Assembly (NCBI GenBank): GCA_963169105.1 | Contig: OY720633.1 | Coordinates: 39,758,795-39,822,794, forward strand | Length of the DNA: 64,000 bases | Origin: Ceriagrion tenellum | Lineage: Eukaryota > Arthropoda > Insecta > Odonata > Coenagrionidae | Direction: 5' to 3' | Shown here: positions 12,016 through 22,000 of the stretch, piece by piece | Layout of the letters: the number at the start of each line of letters is the position of its first letter | Position numbering within the stretch: position 1 is the stretch's first letter | The notes under the pieces: generated by a model | Told to the model about the DNA's origin: nothing | Seen by the model: only the letters and a program-made list of their open reading frames with translations | Database searches by the model: none | Translations under genes and position numbers: made by a program

Positions 12016-12172
12016 GGTGAGTGCTGTTTGAGGGAATAACAGAAACAAAGAAAATACGAGGAAAGAGGTATACGATGGTGGAAACAATTAAGATTAGGGG
12101 AAATTACGACGAAACCAAGAGATTGGCACAGGACAGACAGGCATGGAGGTCAACCAGGAGTGAACCTGCCAC

Positions 12173-12545
12173 GTGGTAGAGCAACCCAAAAGAGATATAA
12201 CCTTCCTGATTTATTCTGAATCTCTCAACGTTTTGCCTCTTTTTAATTTCCTCCTGCAACTTTCATGGCTGTCCTGGCCATATGCGTCATTCGTATTTCT
12301 TCCCTTCCGTCCTTCGTGTACGTATTCTTTGCCTCGAGGAAATCGTCATATTTCTGCTTGGAGACAGTCGAAAACACCTAATGATGGTCATAGAAATGTG
12401 GAACTGACTTTATTTTCGCTCTTAGTATTCACAGTCCTTTCTTAATTTTTCGTCGTGATTATTACGGAGTTTAAAGGAGAGTTGAGAGGAGGTAAAGGGT
12501 CAAAGGAATATTATTTCCATTCCTCTCGACGCGGAATATGCGTAT
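12173..12545. other. No gene seen
   Basis: Sequence between two RTE-like LINE pieces of opposite orientation. A 90-residue open frame at 12173-12445 has no recognisable features. Nothing else could be assigned. Confidence 0.45.
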
Positions 12546-12900
12546 TCGATATTACTATTCCCCATCTTTTCTACATGTTGACACCTATCCTGTAGAAAAT
12601 TTTCCTTGGCCAGCTTAATTTTCTATTAATCTCATTACTCATGGCTCTATAGTTCCGTTTTTCGTCCTCTGATGCATCACTCATGAGTTTTCTTCGTTTC
12701 TCCATCAGTTTTATTTTCTATTCAGTAATTCATTTCACCTTGGCCTCTGGTCTCCTTTTTCCTAACACTTTTTCTGCTGTCTTCATCAGTTTATTATTGA
12801 TTCCACATCGGCGTGCATTTATGTCGTTCATCTTCTGAGAATCAGTTTCACAGCGGTTATATTCTTCTTTGAACTCATTTATATGAAATAGTGAATATAT
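12546..12900 (-). pseudogene. RTE-like LINE linker region remnant
   Basis: On the minus strand this encodes the segment that in CFDP2/RTE-like LINE proteins lies between the endonuclease and the reverse transcriptase: an AAEKVLGKRR-like block (here KTAEKVLGKRRPEAKVK), then a WITE-like block broken by a stop, KLMEKRRKLMS, and NYRAMSNEINRKL. Several stops and at least one frameshift are present. Its orientation is opposite to the RT piece at 10830-12172, so it is a separate fragment. Confidence 0.65.
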
Positions 12901-15559
12901 GTAATTCAAGTAAAAAAGATATTCCAAGATAGAATATGGGCAGTGTGAAAGAAATTAGTAAAACCGAGCCAATTCTACAGTTCTAATGATTGAAGCAAAG
13001 CTCTCTCGTTTGTGCCTATCCCGAATGGGAACGCCTTGAAGGAGAAAGGATAAATTTCATGTCTGAATTTTTTTAACATTACCTTAATATTCTAGTTTTA
13101 TTAAGCGCATGTATCGAATTTTTCGGTTTAATCGAGGCTTCAGTGGGAATAAAGTTTTAATATTCCTCTTTTTATCATTCATTAGTGACTAATTCAATAG
13201 AGTTGTGATATTCGAAAATGTATCTGGAATATCATTCAGGAAAATACGGTATTAATGATGAATCCTACCCCTAATGTACGTGAAATCGTCCAAACTGTTA
13301 TTGCCATGTCTTCCATTAACGCACACCAGCGGCGCAACCGGTGTACGCTTGTGTTTTTGAGAGCCCTCCCGTCTGAATATTTGGAAGGCAACGGCTCCGC
13401 TGAACGGTTTGTGGGGGAACATGGTGGGGGATGCGCGTTTGAGGGGAATGAGGTGGACAGGGGTTGTGAGGAGGGGTAGATGAAAGTTGGTTGGCTGCGG
13501 GAGGGTGGGTGGGAAGTGGTTGGGTGGCCCGAAGGTGGTCTGGGGGGAATGAGATGGGTGTGGGAGCGGTAGGATGGACAGCACGTTATAAGCGCTTGGG
13601 CGCTGGACCGACGGAACGCCGGAACGTTTGGGAGCGTCAGGCTGTCGTCATTTGTTTTTTTTTCTATTTTTTTTATACACCCGAAAAAGTGAAGCGAAGG
13701 GAGAAACAAGTACAAAAATGGGCCGAGTGCGGGTCTTCTTCCCCATCCCCGTCCTTCCCCCCCCCACCGAACTCACTCACCCGCCGAAAGAAAAATAAAT
13801 GAATTAATAGAAAAGCATTCCTTTCAACGGTCTCTTTCGTCCTCAATTGTTTTTCTTTCCTTTATTAATCTTCTCGTTGAGGAATGCTGGGCGTTCCATT
13901 TTGATCATCCATTTCCCTTAATTGTTCCCACGTTATCCAAAAATAAGTTTTCGTGTCAAATGCGGTGTACTGATTTTTTACGGTATTCTATAGCATACAT
14001 GTTTCAGGAGGAATCTGCCTAACATCCAAGAGAGGTGAAGGAGGTAGTTTTAGCGTTTTTCGTCCTTGGAGGTAGTTTGTGCTTGGGGTCGCAACTGCTT
14101 AGTTACGAATGATGGCAACGAACGCAAACATTTTGTCGGTAACACACAGCAGTTGCGATTGACACACCACGCAGTGGCGTCCGCTTATACTAACGAAAAC
14201 TGGCGTCAGTTGTTCTTAGTACTTCTATTTTTTTTCTCTTCGTCACACCCTGTGTACTATAATTTGATGAGAGATGCATAGTATTTTTACTGAATTTATT
14301 ATTTTTATGCACGAGCATTATTAAAAGGGATTATTTTGACCAGATATGCATCGTAGGGTTAAACATATTTTGGTTTGTATAAATAGTGCAAAAAACAGAC
14401 ATTTTTATAAACAGTGCCAAGGTACGAACATGTATTTCCACCCCCAGCCTGGAAATGCAACATGTTCTCTTTAAGAGGAAAGAACTCACCGTAGACCGTG
14501 AGTGAAATAAACCCACTGCATCTGGGGGATCAGCGCCACCACATAATAATCATTTTCTAGCGCTCGAAAAGGAAGCCAAATATAACTCGACTTAGGCTAT
14601 ATTTCGCCATAAAATTACATAATCTAGTCATTTTGAAACCTATACTACATTTTTACTCTGCCAAATCGTCTCATTGTGTCGTTTTTAAGTGACAACGGCC
14701 AGATATTATTAAATGGTGCTACGCCACGCACGCACATTACCAATTTATCAATCAGGCCTTTAAAAAAATCTTACATTATCTTGTGATGAGACAATATATT
14801 AGGGCTAGCGAAAGCCTTTTTCTAAAGGAAGGAACAAGAGTTATGTGGTTTTAAGTGCAATTTTTTAAGCAATTAGCACTTTTATCCAGAAGCGCGGGCA
14901 ACGGTGCGGCCGCTAGTTGATTGCCATCGCGCTCCATCAGAGCAGTCCGTGCTGAGAAATGGCGGTCTGTTAACATTCTCAAGGAGGTTAAGGGGCTTAA
15001 AATGAAGTTAATTCATAAGTATACACAGATTTCTTATCTGATCAGATTCTCTGTGGTAAGCGAATTCATTTGAATTACGATTTAGATATCAAAGCACGTC
15101 ATGTGATGACTTCTGTTGATATTGATGCCGATATGTTATTCCTGCTGCAAAATAAACTTATTTCCTTATTCAAATTTCTGTATAGGCCCTTGTGGCACAG
15201 CCCTGTAACGGTTAGAACCAGTTGCAATCGACTTACCTTAGTGTAATTTTCTCAAAACTAGGATAAAAATAATGAGTACTGTTCCACCCTTTTTTCTTGC
15301 TGAAAACCTTATCAATATCAATATTTTACGGTATTAACAGGAGTAACTTTTTATTGCTCGTGACAAAATTATTAATAGCACCGAAACTTACTAATTTCGA
15401 AATGGAATTGTTACGACTTTTTTTTTCCTCGTCATGAATTCATTTCAGTCTTACCTGTGGTGCCAACATTCTTTCTTCACTCTGTTGAAAAAAATTTATA
15501 ACTAAACAGAAAAAACATTCCTCTCAGCCGTCACTTACGGGCTTTTGTATCGCTTTTTT
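12901..15559. other. No gene; composition-skewed frames
   Basis: At 13370-13620 the plus strand is G-rich, producing a 159-residue proline/serine-rich minus-strand frame (13236-13715) with no domain. Poly-T and poly-C runs lie at 13650-13770. A weak inverted match (ccccagcctgg... versus ...tgcatctgggg) lies at about 14440-14530. No transposon, RNA gene or host gene was recognised. Confidence 0.45.
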
Positions 15560-15689
15560 AAAAATCCCTTCTGCGGAAATGTGTTGGATTGAGCGGATGA
15601 GGGTTGAATGTTGTAGGTTATGTTTTTTCAACAGAGTCCAGTCAAAGAGTTCACTCATTTCGGAGTTTTTCGACGAGATGCAAGGAGGA

Positions 15690-16010
15690 ATGCTGGGATG
15701 AGTGTGGAGGTGAGGGAGGGTCGTGGAATGGAGGAACAAGAGAAGGGGGGGTTAGAGGGAGGGAGGGAGTCAGGAAGCGGGAAAGAAGAAAAGACTGGAG
15801 AATGGAAATAGGGGAGGGAGTGGAAGTATTCCTGGCAAGAGGGGGAGAAGGAGGTGGGAAAGGGGGTGTGACATAGAAGTTATAAAAGGGTTGGAAATAG
15901 AAAGTGCTTTGAGGATGCGGTCAGGGAAGAAAGAGCTGGTGCGAAGTACGAGGGCAGGGGAAGGTGGGTGGATGGTTGGGGGAAGAGGGGAAGTGAAAGT
16001 TTAGGTGGAG
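15690..16010 (+). repeat. Purine-rich tract with G-quadruplex motif
   Basis: About 320 bp of the plus strand are almost entirely A/G with many GGG and GGAGG runs. A canonical four-run G-quadruplex pattern lies at 15745-15767 (G7, then GGG three times, with short loops). Open frames here (15604-15876, 15620-15811) are composition artefacts. Confidence 0.6.
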
Positions 16011-16728
16011 TATCCTCGCAGAAGGAGGCGTTTTAAGTGGTTACGACTGTTGAAGAATCTTGGAAAAATGACCAGACCATCGTTAACTACGTTCTGTTGT
16101 ACCTCCTGAAACGTCTCCTCGTATGAGCCGCTGTATTGGATGTTATTCATGTGATTATAATTTTTTAAACTTTTCTTTCTTGTAACTTCTGAGGCCACGC
16201 CTTCTTCTGGAGGTCTTCTCAAGGACGTTTGGTGGTATAAATTTGATATTAAGTAGTCCATTACCTTTTAATGCTTTTTGACGTGATGGCGTCTTTCATT
16301 TTGTCAAATCACCAGGTAAATTTCCTTGCTTATTTTCTTTAATCGACCCAGGTTTCAGGACTGAGTGCCTAGGCGGCTACGTTTTAGTTTTTGTGGGTTA
16401 CTAAATGTATGTAGATGTCTGGAAAGGGGTGGGCTTCTAGTGAAAAAGGAGGGGCACTAGGGAAGGATGTTAATGGTCTTGGTAGTGATTGCGTGAGAAT
16501 GGTTAAGTGGATTCGTCACAGGGTCTTGTCAAGTCTGGAAAACTATTTGAAGGACTAAGTCATTGTTTCGAGGAGGATGGTCAGTTGAGGAATGGGGAGT
16601 CATATATTTAGGAGCTGGAGATGGGTGGGGAATATATGGTGATGAATTTGGCGCATTTAATTACATTAGATGGTTGTTTGGAATAAAAATAGGTATAAAA
16701 AATTCAAGTGATTTTATTTCAAAATACA
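16011..16728. other. No gene seen
   Basis: Unassigned sequence up to the TA target of the Tigger element. An 86-residue minus-strand frame (16001-16261) shows no recognisable motif. Confidence 0.45.
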
Positions 16729-16730
16729 TA

Positions 16731-16753
16731 CAGTAAATTCCGGTTATTACGCG
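16731..16753 (+). repeat. Left terminal inverted repeat of Tigger element
   Basis: The first 23 bp of the element. It matches the reverse complement of 19010-19032 at 21 positions and abuts a TA. Further inside, about 16760-16790, a taccgcgg...acaccgcgg segment resembles the subterminal motifs at the other end. Confidence 0.9.
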
Positions 16754-17112
16754 CCTCACTTTACCGCGGTTTCGGTTACACCGCGGGTCTCACCATGTCC
16801 CCCGAAATGATTACATTGACCATTTTTTTTGTTAGAGGTAGGCAACTTAGTGGCGAATTTTATCTCGGCGTGACTACCGACGCGTGGCAACGGCGCGGCG
16901 CTACTTCAAGCGACTGTATCAACGCGGTTGGCGACGTATTCCATACATTATTTCGTAGCCATATAAAAAAAAAACTCGGCAATTCCTGATCGGTCATTGT
17001 ATCTTGTGAACTCGAGCTGAAAAGGGTGTCGCACGGCTACAATAATTTTCGAGATTCAGAGAGATTGAGATAATTCTCTTTCGTACGTTCGCACCGCGGC
17101 GCTCAAACCAAG

Positions 17113-17236
17113 GTAGGTACTCAATGCCCACAGGCTTCGAGCATTTCATGATGAATGTACTGTTTTACCTCTGTATAAGGCTTAATTTATATGAATATGA
17201 AAATTACTTTTTAACGAAATTGTTAATTGATTTTAG
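17113..17236 (+). other. Possible 5' UTR intron of the transposase
   Basis: A donor-like AAG|GTAGGT at 17110-17118 and a pyrimidine-poor but AG-ending site (ttgattttag, to 17236) would bound a 124-nt intron whose removal places the 5' leader just before the ATG at 17247. This is inference from splice-like sequences only. It would explain why the N-terminal 41 residues of the longest open frame look unlike any transposase. Confidence 0.3.
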
Positions 17237-17246
17237 GGCTAAAACG

Positions 17247-18836
17247 ATGTCTGCCAAAAGGAAAACTTACACAATTAAAGAAAAGTTGGGCATAATCGAC
17301 AGAGTGAAACGCGGTGATTCAAAATCAAGTTTATTCAGGGAGTTTGGTGTTCCTGAAGGAACTATTCGTGGTTGGATGAAAGAAGAAGATAAATTACGAT
17401 CATTCGTTGATCAAGTGGATGACAAAATAGGACTTGATAGAAAAAAGGCCAGATTGAGTGCTGCTGGTGATGTGGATGAATGTTTGTTTACGTGGTTTGT
17501 TCAGAAGCGCAGTGAAGGTGTTCCATTATCTGGTCCACTTTTACAAGCACAGGCAATAAAATTAAATAAACAAATAGGTGGTGCTCATGATTTTGTTGCT
17601 TCTGCTGGCTGGCTATCGAGGTGGAAAATTCGCCACGGGATAGCGCAAGTTAACATGCAAGGAGAATCTCGTTCCAGTGACAGTGAAGCAGCTAGAGAAT
17701 TCTGTGGGACTTTACGCAAGATGATTGATGAGGGTGAGTACATTGAAGAGCAATTGTATAACTGTGATGAAACCGCTCTCTACTACAGATTGCTTCCAAC
17801 AAAGTCACTTGATATCAAGAAGTCGGCAAATAAATCCGGAATAAAAATGAGCAAAGAAAGAGTGACTTTATTACTCTGCGCGAACAAATCAGGAAGTCAC
17901 AAGTTAAAACCTCTCTGTATTGGTAAAAACCGAAGTCCTCGGTGCTTCAAGCACGTTAATATGACAGCACTACCCATCAATTACAAAAACAGTCAGAATG
18001 CCTGGATGACTCGCGACATTTTTTTATCTTGGTTCAATGAAGATTTTGTACCATCGGTTAAGAGTCACTTACGATCAAAAAAGTTAGAAGAGAAAGCACT
18101 ACTTCTGTTGGATAACTGTCCAGCCCATCCGTCTTCTGAGCTTTTGAAATCGAGGGATGGTAAAATAGTGGCTTCATTTTTACCAAAAAATACCACAGCT
18201 TTTATTCAGCCCATGGATCAAGGGATTATCAGAGCATTTAAAGCCCACTATCGGCGGGAATTGCTCACCAGTGTCATAAATTCAGAACTGCAGGTACAAG
18301 AATATCTGAAAACAGTTACCCTGAAGAATATGGCTTATAATATTGGATTGGCATGGAAGAAAATAACTTCAGCTACAATTCAAAATTGCTGGTCAAAGTG
18401 CGAGTATACAGCGGGCGATAGAATGGAAGACGAAGACGAGTTTTTGGGTTTCACGGAAGAGGACGCACGTGAAGCTTCAGATGTTCTTTCTAATAAACTA
18501 ATTGTGAGAGATCTCGAGGCCTGGGTTCGCGAAGACGAGGAAACTCCTGTATCTGCTTATAAGAGTGACGAAGAAATTGTGGCTGCAGTCGAGAGCCGCA
18601 GAAAAACAGCTGCACCATCGGAAGATGAGAGCGAGAATGAAGAAGACGAATGTGAGGTCGAGATGCCAAAAATTGGCAATTTATTGCATAATATAAGTGA
18701 ATTGATGAATTGGTTGGAGAGACAAAGTGATTGCGATAATATTCATCTGTTGCACTTGCAAAGCATTAAAAATTACGTGACAAAGAAACGCCATCAACTA
18801 TCGCGGCAAAAGAAAATATCCGAGTATTTTATGTAG
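17247..18836 (+). CDS. Tigger/pogo-family transposase
   Basis: A 529-residue protein predicted to cut and reinsert its own element at TA sites in the nucleus. The N-terminus (about residues 2-55, from MSAKRKTYTIKEKLGIID) is a pogo/CENP-B-type helix-turn-helix. About residues 75-150 form a second CENP-B-type DNA-binding domain (ends WLSRWKIRHGI). The catalytic DDE-like core holds Asp174 (NCDETALYY), Asp289 (LLLLDNCPAHP) and Asp324 (IQPMDQGII), the last two separated by 34 residues. The C-terminal third is acidic. An in-frame upstream ATG at 17124 would add 41 residues, but they look non-coding, so 17247 is preferred. No stop or frameshift interrupts the ORF. An AATAAA follows the stop at 18898-18903. 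Confidence 0.92.
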   Translation: MSAKRKTYTIKEKLGIIDRVKRGDSKSSLFREFGVPEGTIRGWMKEEDKLRSFVDQVDDKIGLDRKKARLSAAGDVDECLFTWFVQKRSEGVPLSGPLLQAQAIKLNKQIGGAHDFVASAGWLSRWKIRHGIAQVNMQGESRSSDSEAAREFCGTLRKMIDEGEYIEEQLYNCDETALYYRLLPTKSLDIKKSANKSGIKMSKERVTLLLCANKSGSHKLKPLCIGKNRSPRCFKHVNMTALPINYKNSQNAWMTRDIFLSWFNEDFVPSVKSHLRSKKLEEKALLLLDNCPAHPSSELLKSRDGKIVASFLPKNTTAFIQPMDQGIIRAFKAHYRRELLTSVINSELQVQEYLKTVTLKNMAYNIGLAWKKITSATIQNCWSKCEYTAGDRMEDEDEFLGFTEEDAREASDVLSNKLIVRDLEAWVREDEETPVSAYKSDEEIVAAVESRRKTAAPSEDESENEEDECEVEMPKIGNLLHNISELMNWLERQSDCDNIHLLHLQSIKNYVTKKRHQLSRQKKISEYFM

Positions 18837-18897
18837 TAACTTCCGTTAAAGTAGAGCGTCTAAATCATAAAAAAATATTTTAATAATGTATTACGCA

Positions 18898-18903
18898 AAT
18901 AAA
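18898..18903 (+). promoter_or_regulatory. Likely poly(A) signal of the transposase gene
   Basis: AATAAA about 60 bases after the stop codon and inside the right terminal inverted repeat, as expected for an element-encoded 3' end. Confidence 0.5.
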
Positions 18904-19009
18904 TTGGTTATAAAAATTAGCTTTAAGGGTTTTTTATTGCTTCCCACGCATTTTCCCGTAATAACGCGGTTGTCCGATAACGCGGGTGTAAACTACGTCC
19001 CCCTAGACC

Positions 19010-19032
19010 CGCGTTATAACCGAAATTTACTG
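19010..19032 (-). repeat. Right terminal inverted repeat of Tigger element
   Basis: Reverse complement of the left terminal repeat with two mismatches, followed directly by TA. Subterminal copies of ataacgcgg at about 18960-18985 lie just inside and are plausible extra transposase-binding sites. Confidence 0.9.
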
Positions 19033-19037
19033 TATCT

Positions 19038-19060
19038 CATACATACATACATACATACAT
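19038..19060 (+). repeat. (CATA)n microsatellite
   Basis: About six uninterrupted copies of the tetramer directly outside the right end of the Tigger element. Confidence 0.85.
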
Positions 19061-19062
19061 TT

Positions 19063-22000
19063 CAGAATACATATCCTCTGTGGCCACTTAGCAACACCTA
19101 TAGAGCTGTGTCATCTCATCCTCAGGTACAGTGAGTCTATACCTGAGCGTCACGTTATAGCATCAAAACTCGCTGTATTTAGAAAATTATAAATATGCTG
19201 TGGAAAATTACCATAGATTCCTTAATAATTCATTATAAATTTTCTCTTCGCCTCACCTGGATCCGTCACTTTCATTTTTCCTACTATATTCGTGATATCT
19301 GACTTTGAGGCGAAATAGGAAATGCCCCAGCCATGATAGTACACAGGAAAGCGAAAGTGATGTGAATATTTCCATGTAATGCTCATTCTCAAGAGGTGAG
19401 GATCGTGATTTGAAGCATTTTCGTACTCTGCTTTGGTCCTTGTTAGGTCCTATAATGGTTACCGGAGTAGGTAATTGGCTGTGCACCTGATGTTTCAGCG
19501 TCATTCAATGCAGGGTTGAAGTTAGAATGGCCATCCCAAATTTTTCCTTTTATGTGGTATACATGCTGGTCGATTTCATTTGAACTGGTGTACTATTTCG
19601 TATCTGAAGGGTCGGAGTTCGGATTTGACTGCGCTACGGGATTATGGACCGAAATTTGCGCGAAGTCACTTTCGACACATGTTAAATCAGAGCAATTTTT
19701 TTCTTCCCAGAAATTTTTTTCCCAGAAATTTCCAGAATTTTCCCAGATGTTTTTTTCCCCAGTTTTCCAGAAATTTTTTAATGGCCTAGAGACAAATACC
19801 AGCTTACCTGAGTTTTTTAAATTTTTCTCGCAATTTGAATATCATGCGAAATAATCAAAATCCTTCCTGATAAGTTTACAGTTTGACTGATGTAAAAAGA
19901 ACAATGATCCTGGGTTGTTGCGGGCCCAGTCGTGTTTGCTGGTGCCGTTCGAATGTGAGTTGATTTTGTCCGATATTTGCTGATAGAATATGATGTTTAC
20001 TTATAAGTGTAACATTTCCAGTGATTGAAAATAACACCTTAAAGCCTGTCATGTCGACCAGGATATGATTTATCTCAAGAATTTTGTATGGGTGATTTAA
20101 TTTTCTTCGGCCTAAGCTGTAGGAATTCAAAGACAAGAGGGAAAAGATGTTTTCCTTGAAGATGGATTAATCTTACGTGCAAATAAAAGTGAAAATACAT
20201 TTAACAATTGACAAGTTTAATTTTTTGTTCCGTTTTGTTAAAAATGGAAGCAAAGTAATGGTTTTTGTCATTATCTTTCAGATAGTAATCATCAAATGGA
20301 AACGCTATGCCTAGGTCAAAAATTGTCTTTTTTATCCTGCAAATGTCAAAAAAAATTCCTAAGTATGATGACCAACTTGGCCGAAGCTTTCTCTAGGTTT
20401 TTCTTGTTTTGGATATGGTTTTCCCGAAAATTATCCTACAGTAATTTATTACATTTGATTTCTCGTGGGGTTTTATAGTTCCTTTCTTGTCACAGCCCAA
20501 ATGCCAATCCTTGGCATGCTCCGTGGGCTGCTCCAGGGAGCATTTGGTGACATGAAATCCGCACTGATTCCTGCGTTAATAGGATATCTAGGTGCGGGTG
20601 TAAGGAACAGATGAAATTAGGAAGGTCCTTGTTTTGCGGCTAAGTACGGTATAGTTTATTGAGCATTTTCCGTATGGAATCGACTGCATTATTCCTCCTT
20701 TTCGCGCCCCCGCGGTGCACCGTTGCGCTTGTGCCTTTTATTTGCTACCTCTCTATCTCTTTCTGTTCTATCCAAATTATTTCTGGCTTATAAATGAAGA
20801 AGTTTATGTTTTCACTTCATGTGTCTTTCAAATTAACATTTTTCGAACTCAGTTTGAGATAAAGTTTCGGAAATAAAAGTGCCTTGATAGAAAGTGTGCT
20901 AGAAAGAAAGTCACGCTATATTTTCCGGTGATCGAAGCCTACTTTCATTTTTTGAACCGCAATATTCCTCTAAAATATTTTTGGAAGTTGGGGTTAATTT
21001 TATTTTTTCAGTACTCGTGAGATTTTGCCTTTGTACCTCTAGTGTTAAAATAGACACCCATTTCAACTTTAACGTTTTTTCTTGTGTTCACGGTAAGATG
21101 ACTTTCTCCTTTTTTACATAATTAACTTCGCTCTATGTGTGTGTGTGAGAGAGAGAGAGGGTGGAGAGGCTCCATGAATACATTCATGTACGACCTTGCG
21201 TTGTAAGACATAACTTTGGAAATTATTAGCTCCTTCCGCCAGTAGCTGGAACTCCCTGTAAATGTTTAAAGTAGCCTCGTTTGCTGACGGTGTTTTTATA
21301 ATTGTGCCTGTGGGAATGCTTTTTTTCCAAGCTGCAAGGCGCCTCCATTTGCGGGGGAAAGTTGGGTAATAATCCTTATTTCTAATTTTTAAAATTACCT
21401 GAAAGTCTTGCGTCTCTAATATAGCTTGTGTTTGGTATATTTCATTTGCGGTAGATGTACGTTCTGGGATTCATGTGCTTGCGAATTTAAGGTCAAATTA
21501 TTTTGAAGCATAAATGGTCCGTGTACTCCCACGCTAATGACCCTTTTGCGTTTCCTATGCACAGAGATGCCACTATTCTTGGGGTGATAAACTCTCATCC
21601 TGTTGTTCATACATGCTTTTCGTAATACTTAAGAAAAAATGCACAATATTTCATAGATAACTGTGTGGCATTGCCTCTTGCTGATAGTTGACTTTATAGT
21701 GGATGTTTTTGACCGTTTAAGCCCATTTTACTGCCATTTTATCATGTTTGGGAATAGAAATGATTTTGTCTGTAAATGAAAATGGCAATCATGAAGGTGC
21801 ATTAACCATTTTTCAAGATACTAAAGTCTTTTATTAGACCAGCTACATATCCTCTGGCAGAAATTTAACCACATATTTAGGGAATTTCGTATAGAAAATT
21901 GGCTGGGTAAATTCCTATTTGTATGAACGGAAATTTGGATTGAGGGATTTGCTTAGGCTTAGCATGAAATATGAAGGAAATATTACGGATTCTTGAATAA

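Larger units (their letters stand above)
10830..12172 (+). pseudogene. Decayed RTE-like LINE reverse transcriptase
   Basis: Plus-strand translation, with many stops and frameshifts, follows the second half of an RTE-like reverse transcriptase. In order: a WNKLM-type block after the first catalytic Asp region (about 10850-10930), a KIGIGVRQGC block (about 11025-11055), NVRFADDIAVV with the catalytic Asp pair (about 11150-11180), an AFEMWIWRR-type block (about 11560-11590), a FGHCMRN-type tail, and finally LAQDRQAWRS near 12125-12155. The SINE insert at 11760-12015 interrupts the tail. It is non-functional. The antisense frame at 11407-11763 is a shadow. Confidence 0.75.
16731..19032 (+). mobile_element. 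Complete Tigger/pogo-like DNA transposon
   Basis: A 2,302-bp element bounded by 23-bp terminal inverted repeats (16731-16753 and 19010-19032, 21 of 23 identical, starting CAGTAAATT). It is flanked by the TA dinucleotide on both sides (16729-16730 and 19033-19034), the target duplication expected of Tc1/mariner/pogo elements. It contains one long plus-strand ORF for a Tigger-type transposase. Both ends also carry internal copies of an ataacgcgg-like motif. The intact ends and ORF suggest a young, possibly active copy. Confidence 0.93.

Noticed and set aside
11855..12017. Two genuine tRNA genes in opposite orientation
   Set aside because: Acceptor stems do not pair, a serine long variable arm is missing, and a retroposition duplication flanks the pair.
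13236..13715. 159-residue proline/serine-rich protein on the minus strand
   Set aside because: Its length follows from a G-rich plus strand; there is no domain and overlapping frames exist on the other strand.
17124..17246. Upstream ATG extending the Tigger transposase to 570 residues
   Set aside because: The extra 41 residues look unlike transposase N-termini and end at a splice-acceptor-like AG; the pogo helix-turn-helix begins right after the ATG at 17247.
17247..18836. A domesticated host CENP-B or jerky-like gene
   Set aside because: Matching terminal repeats, a TA duplication and a compact single ORF show it is an ordinary transposon, not a domesticated gene.
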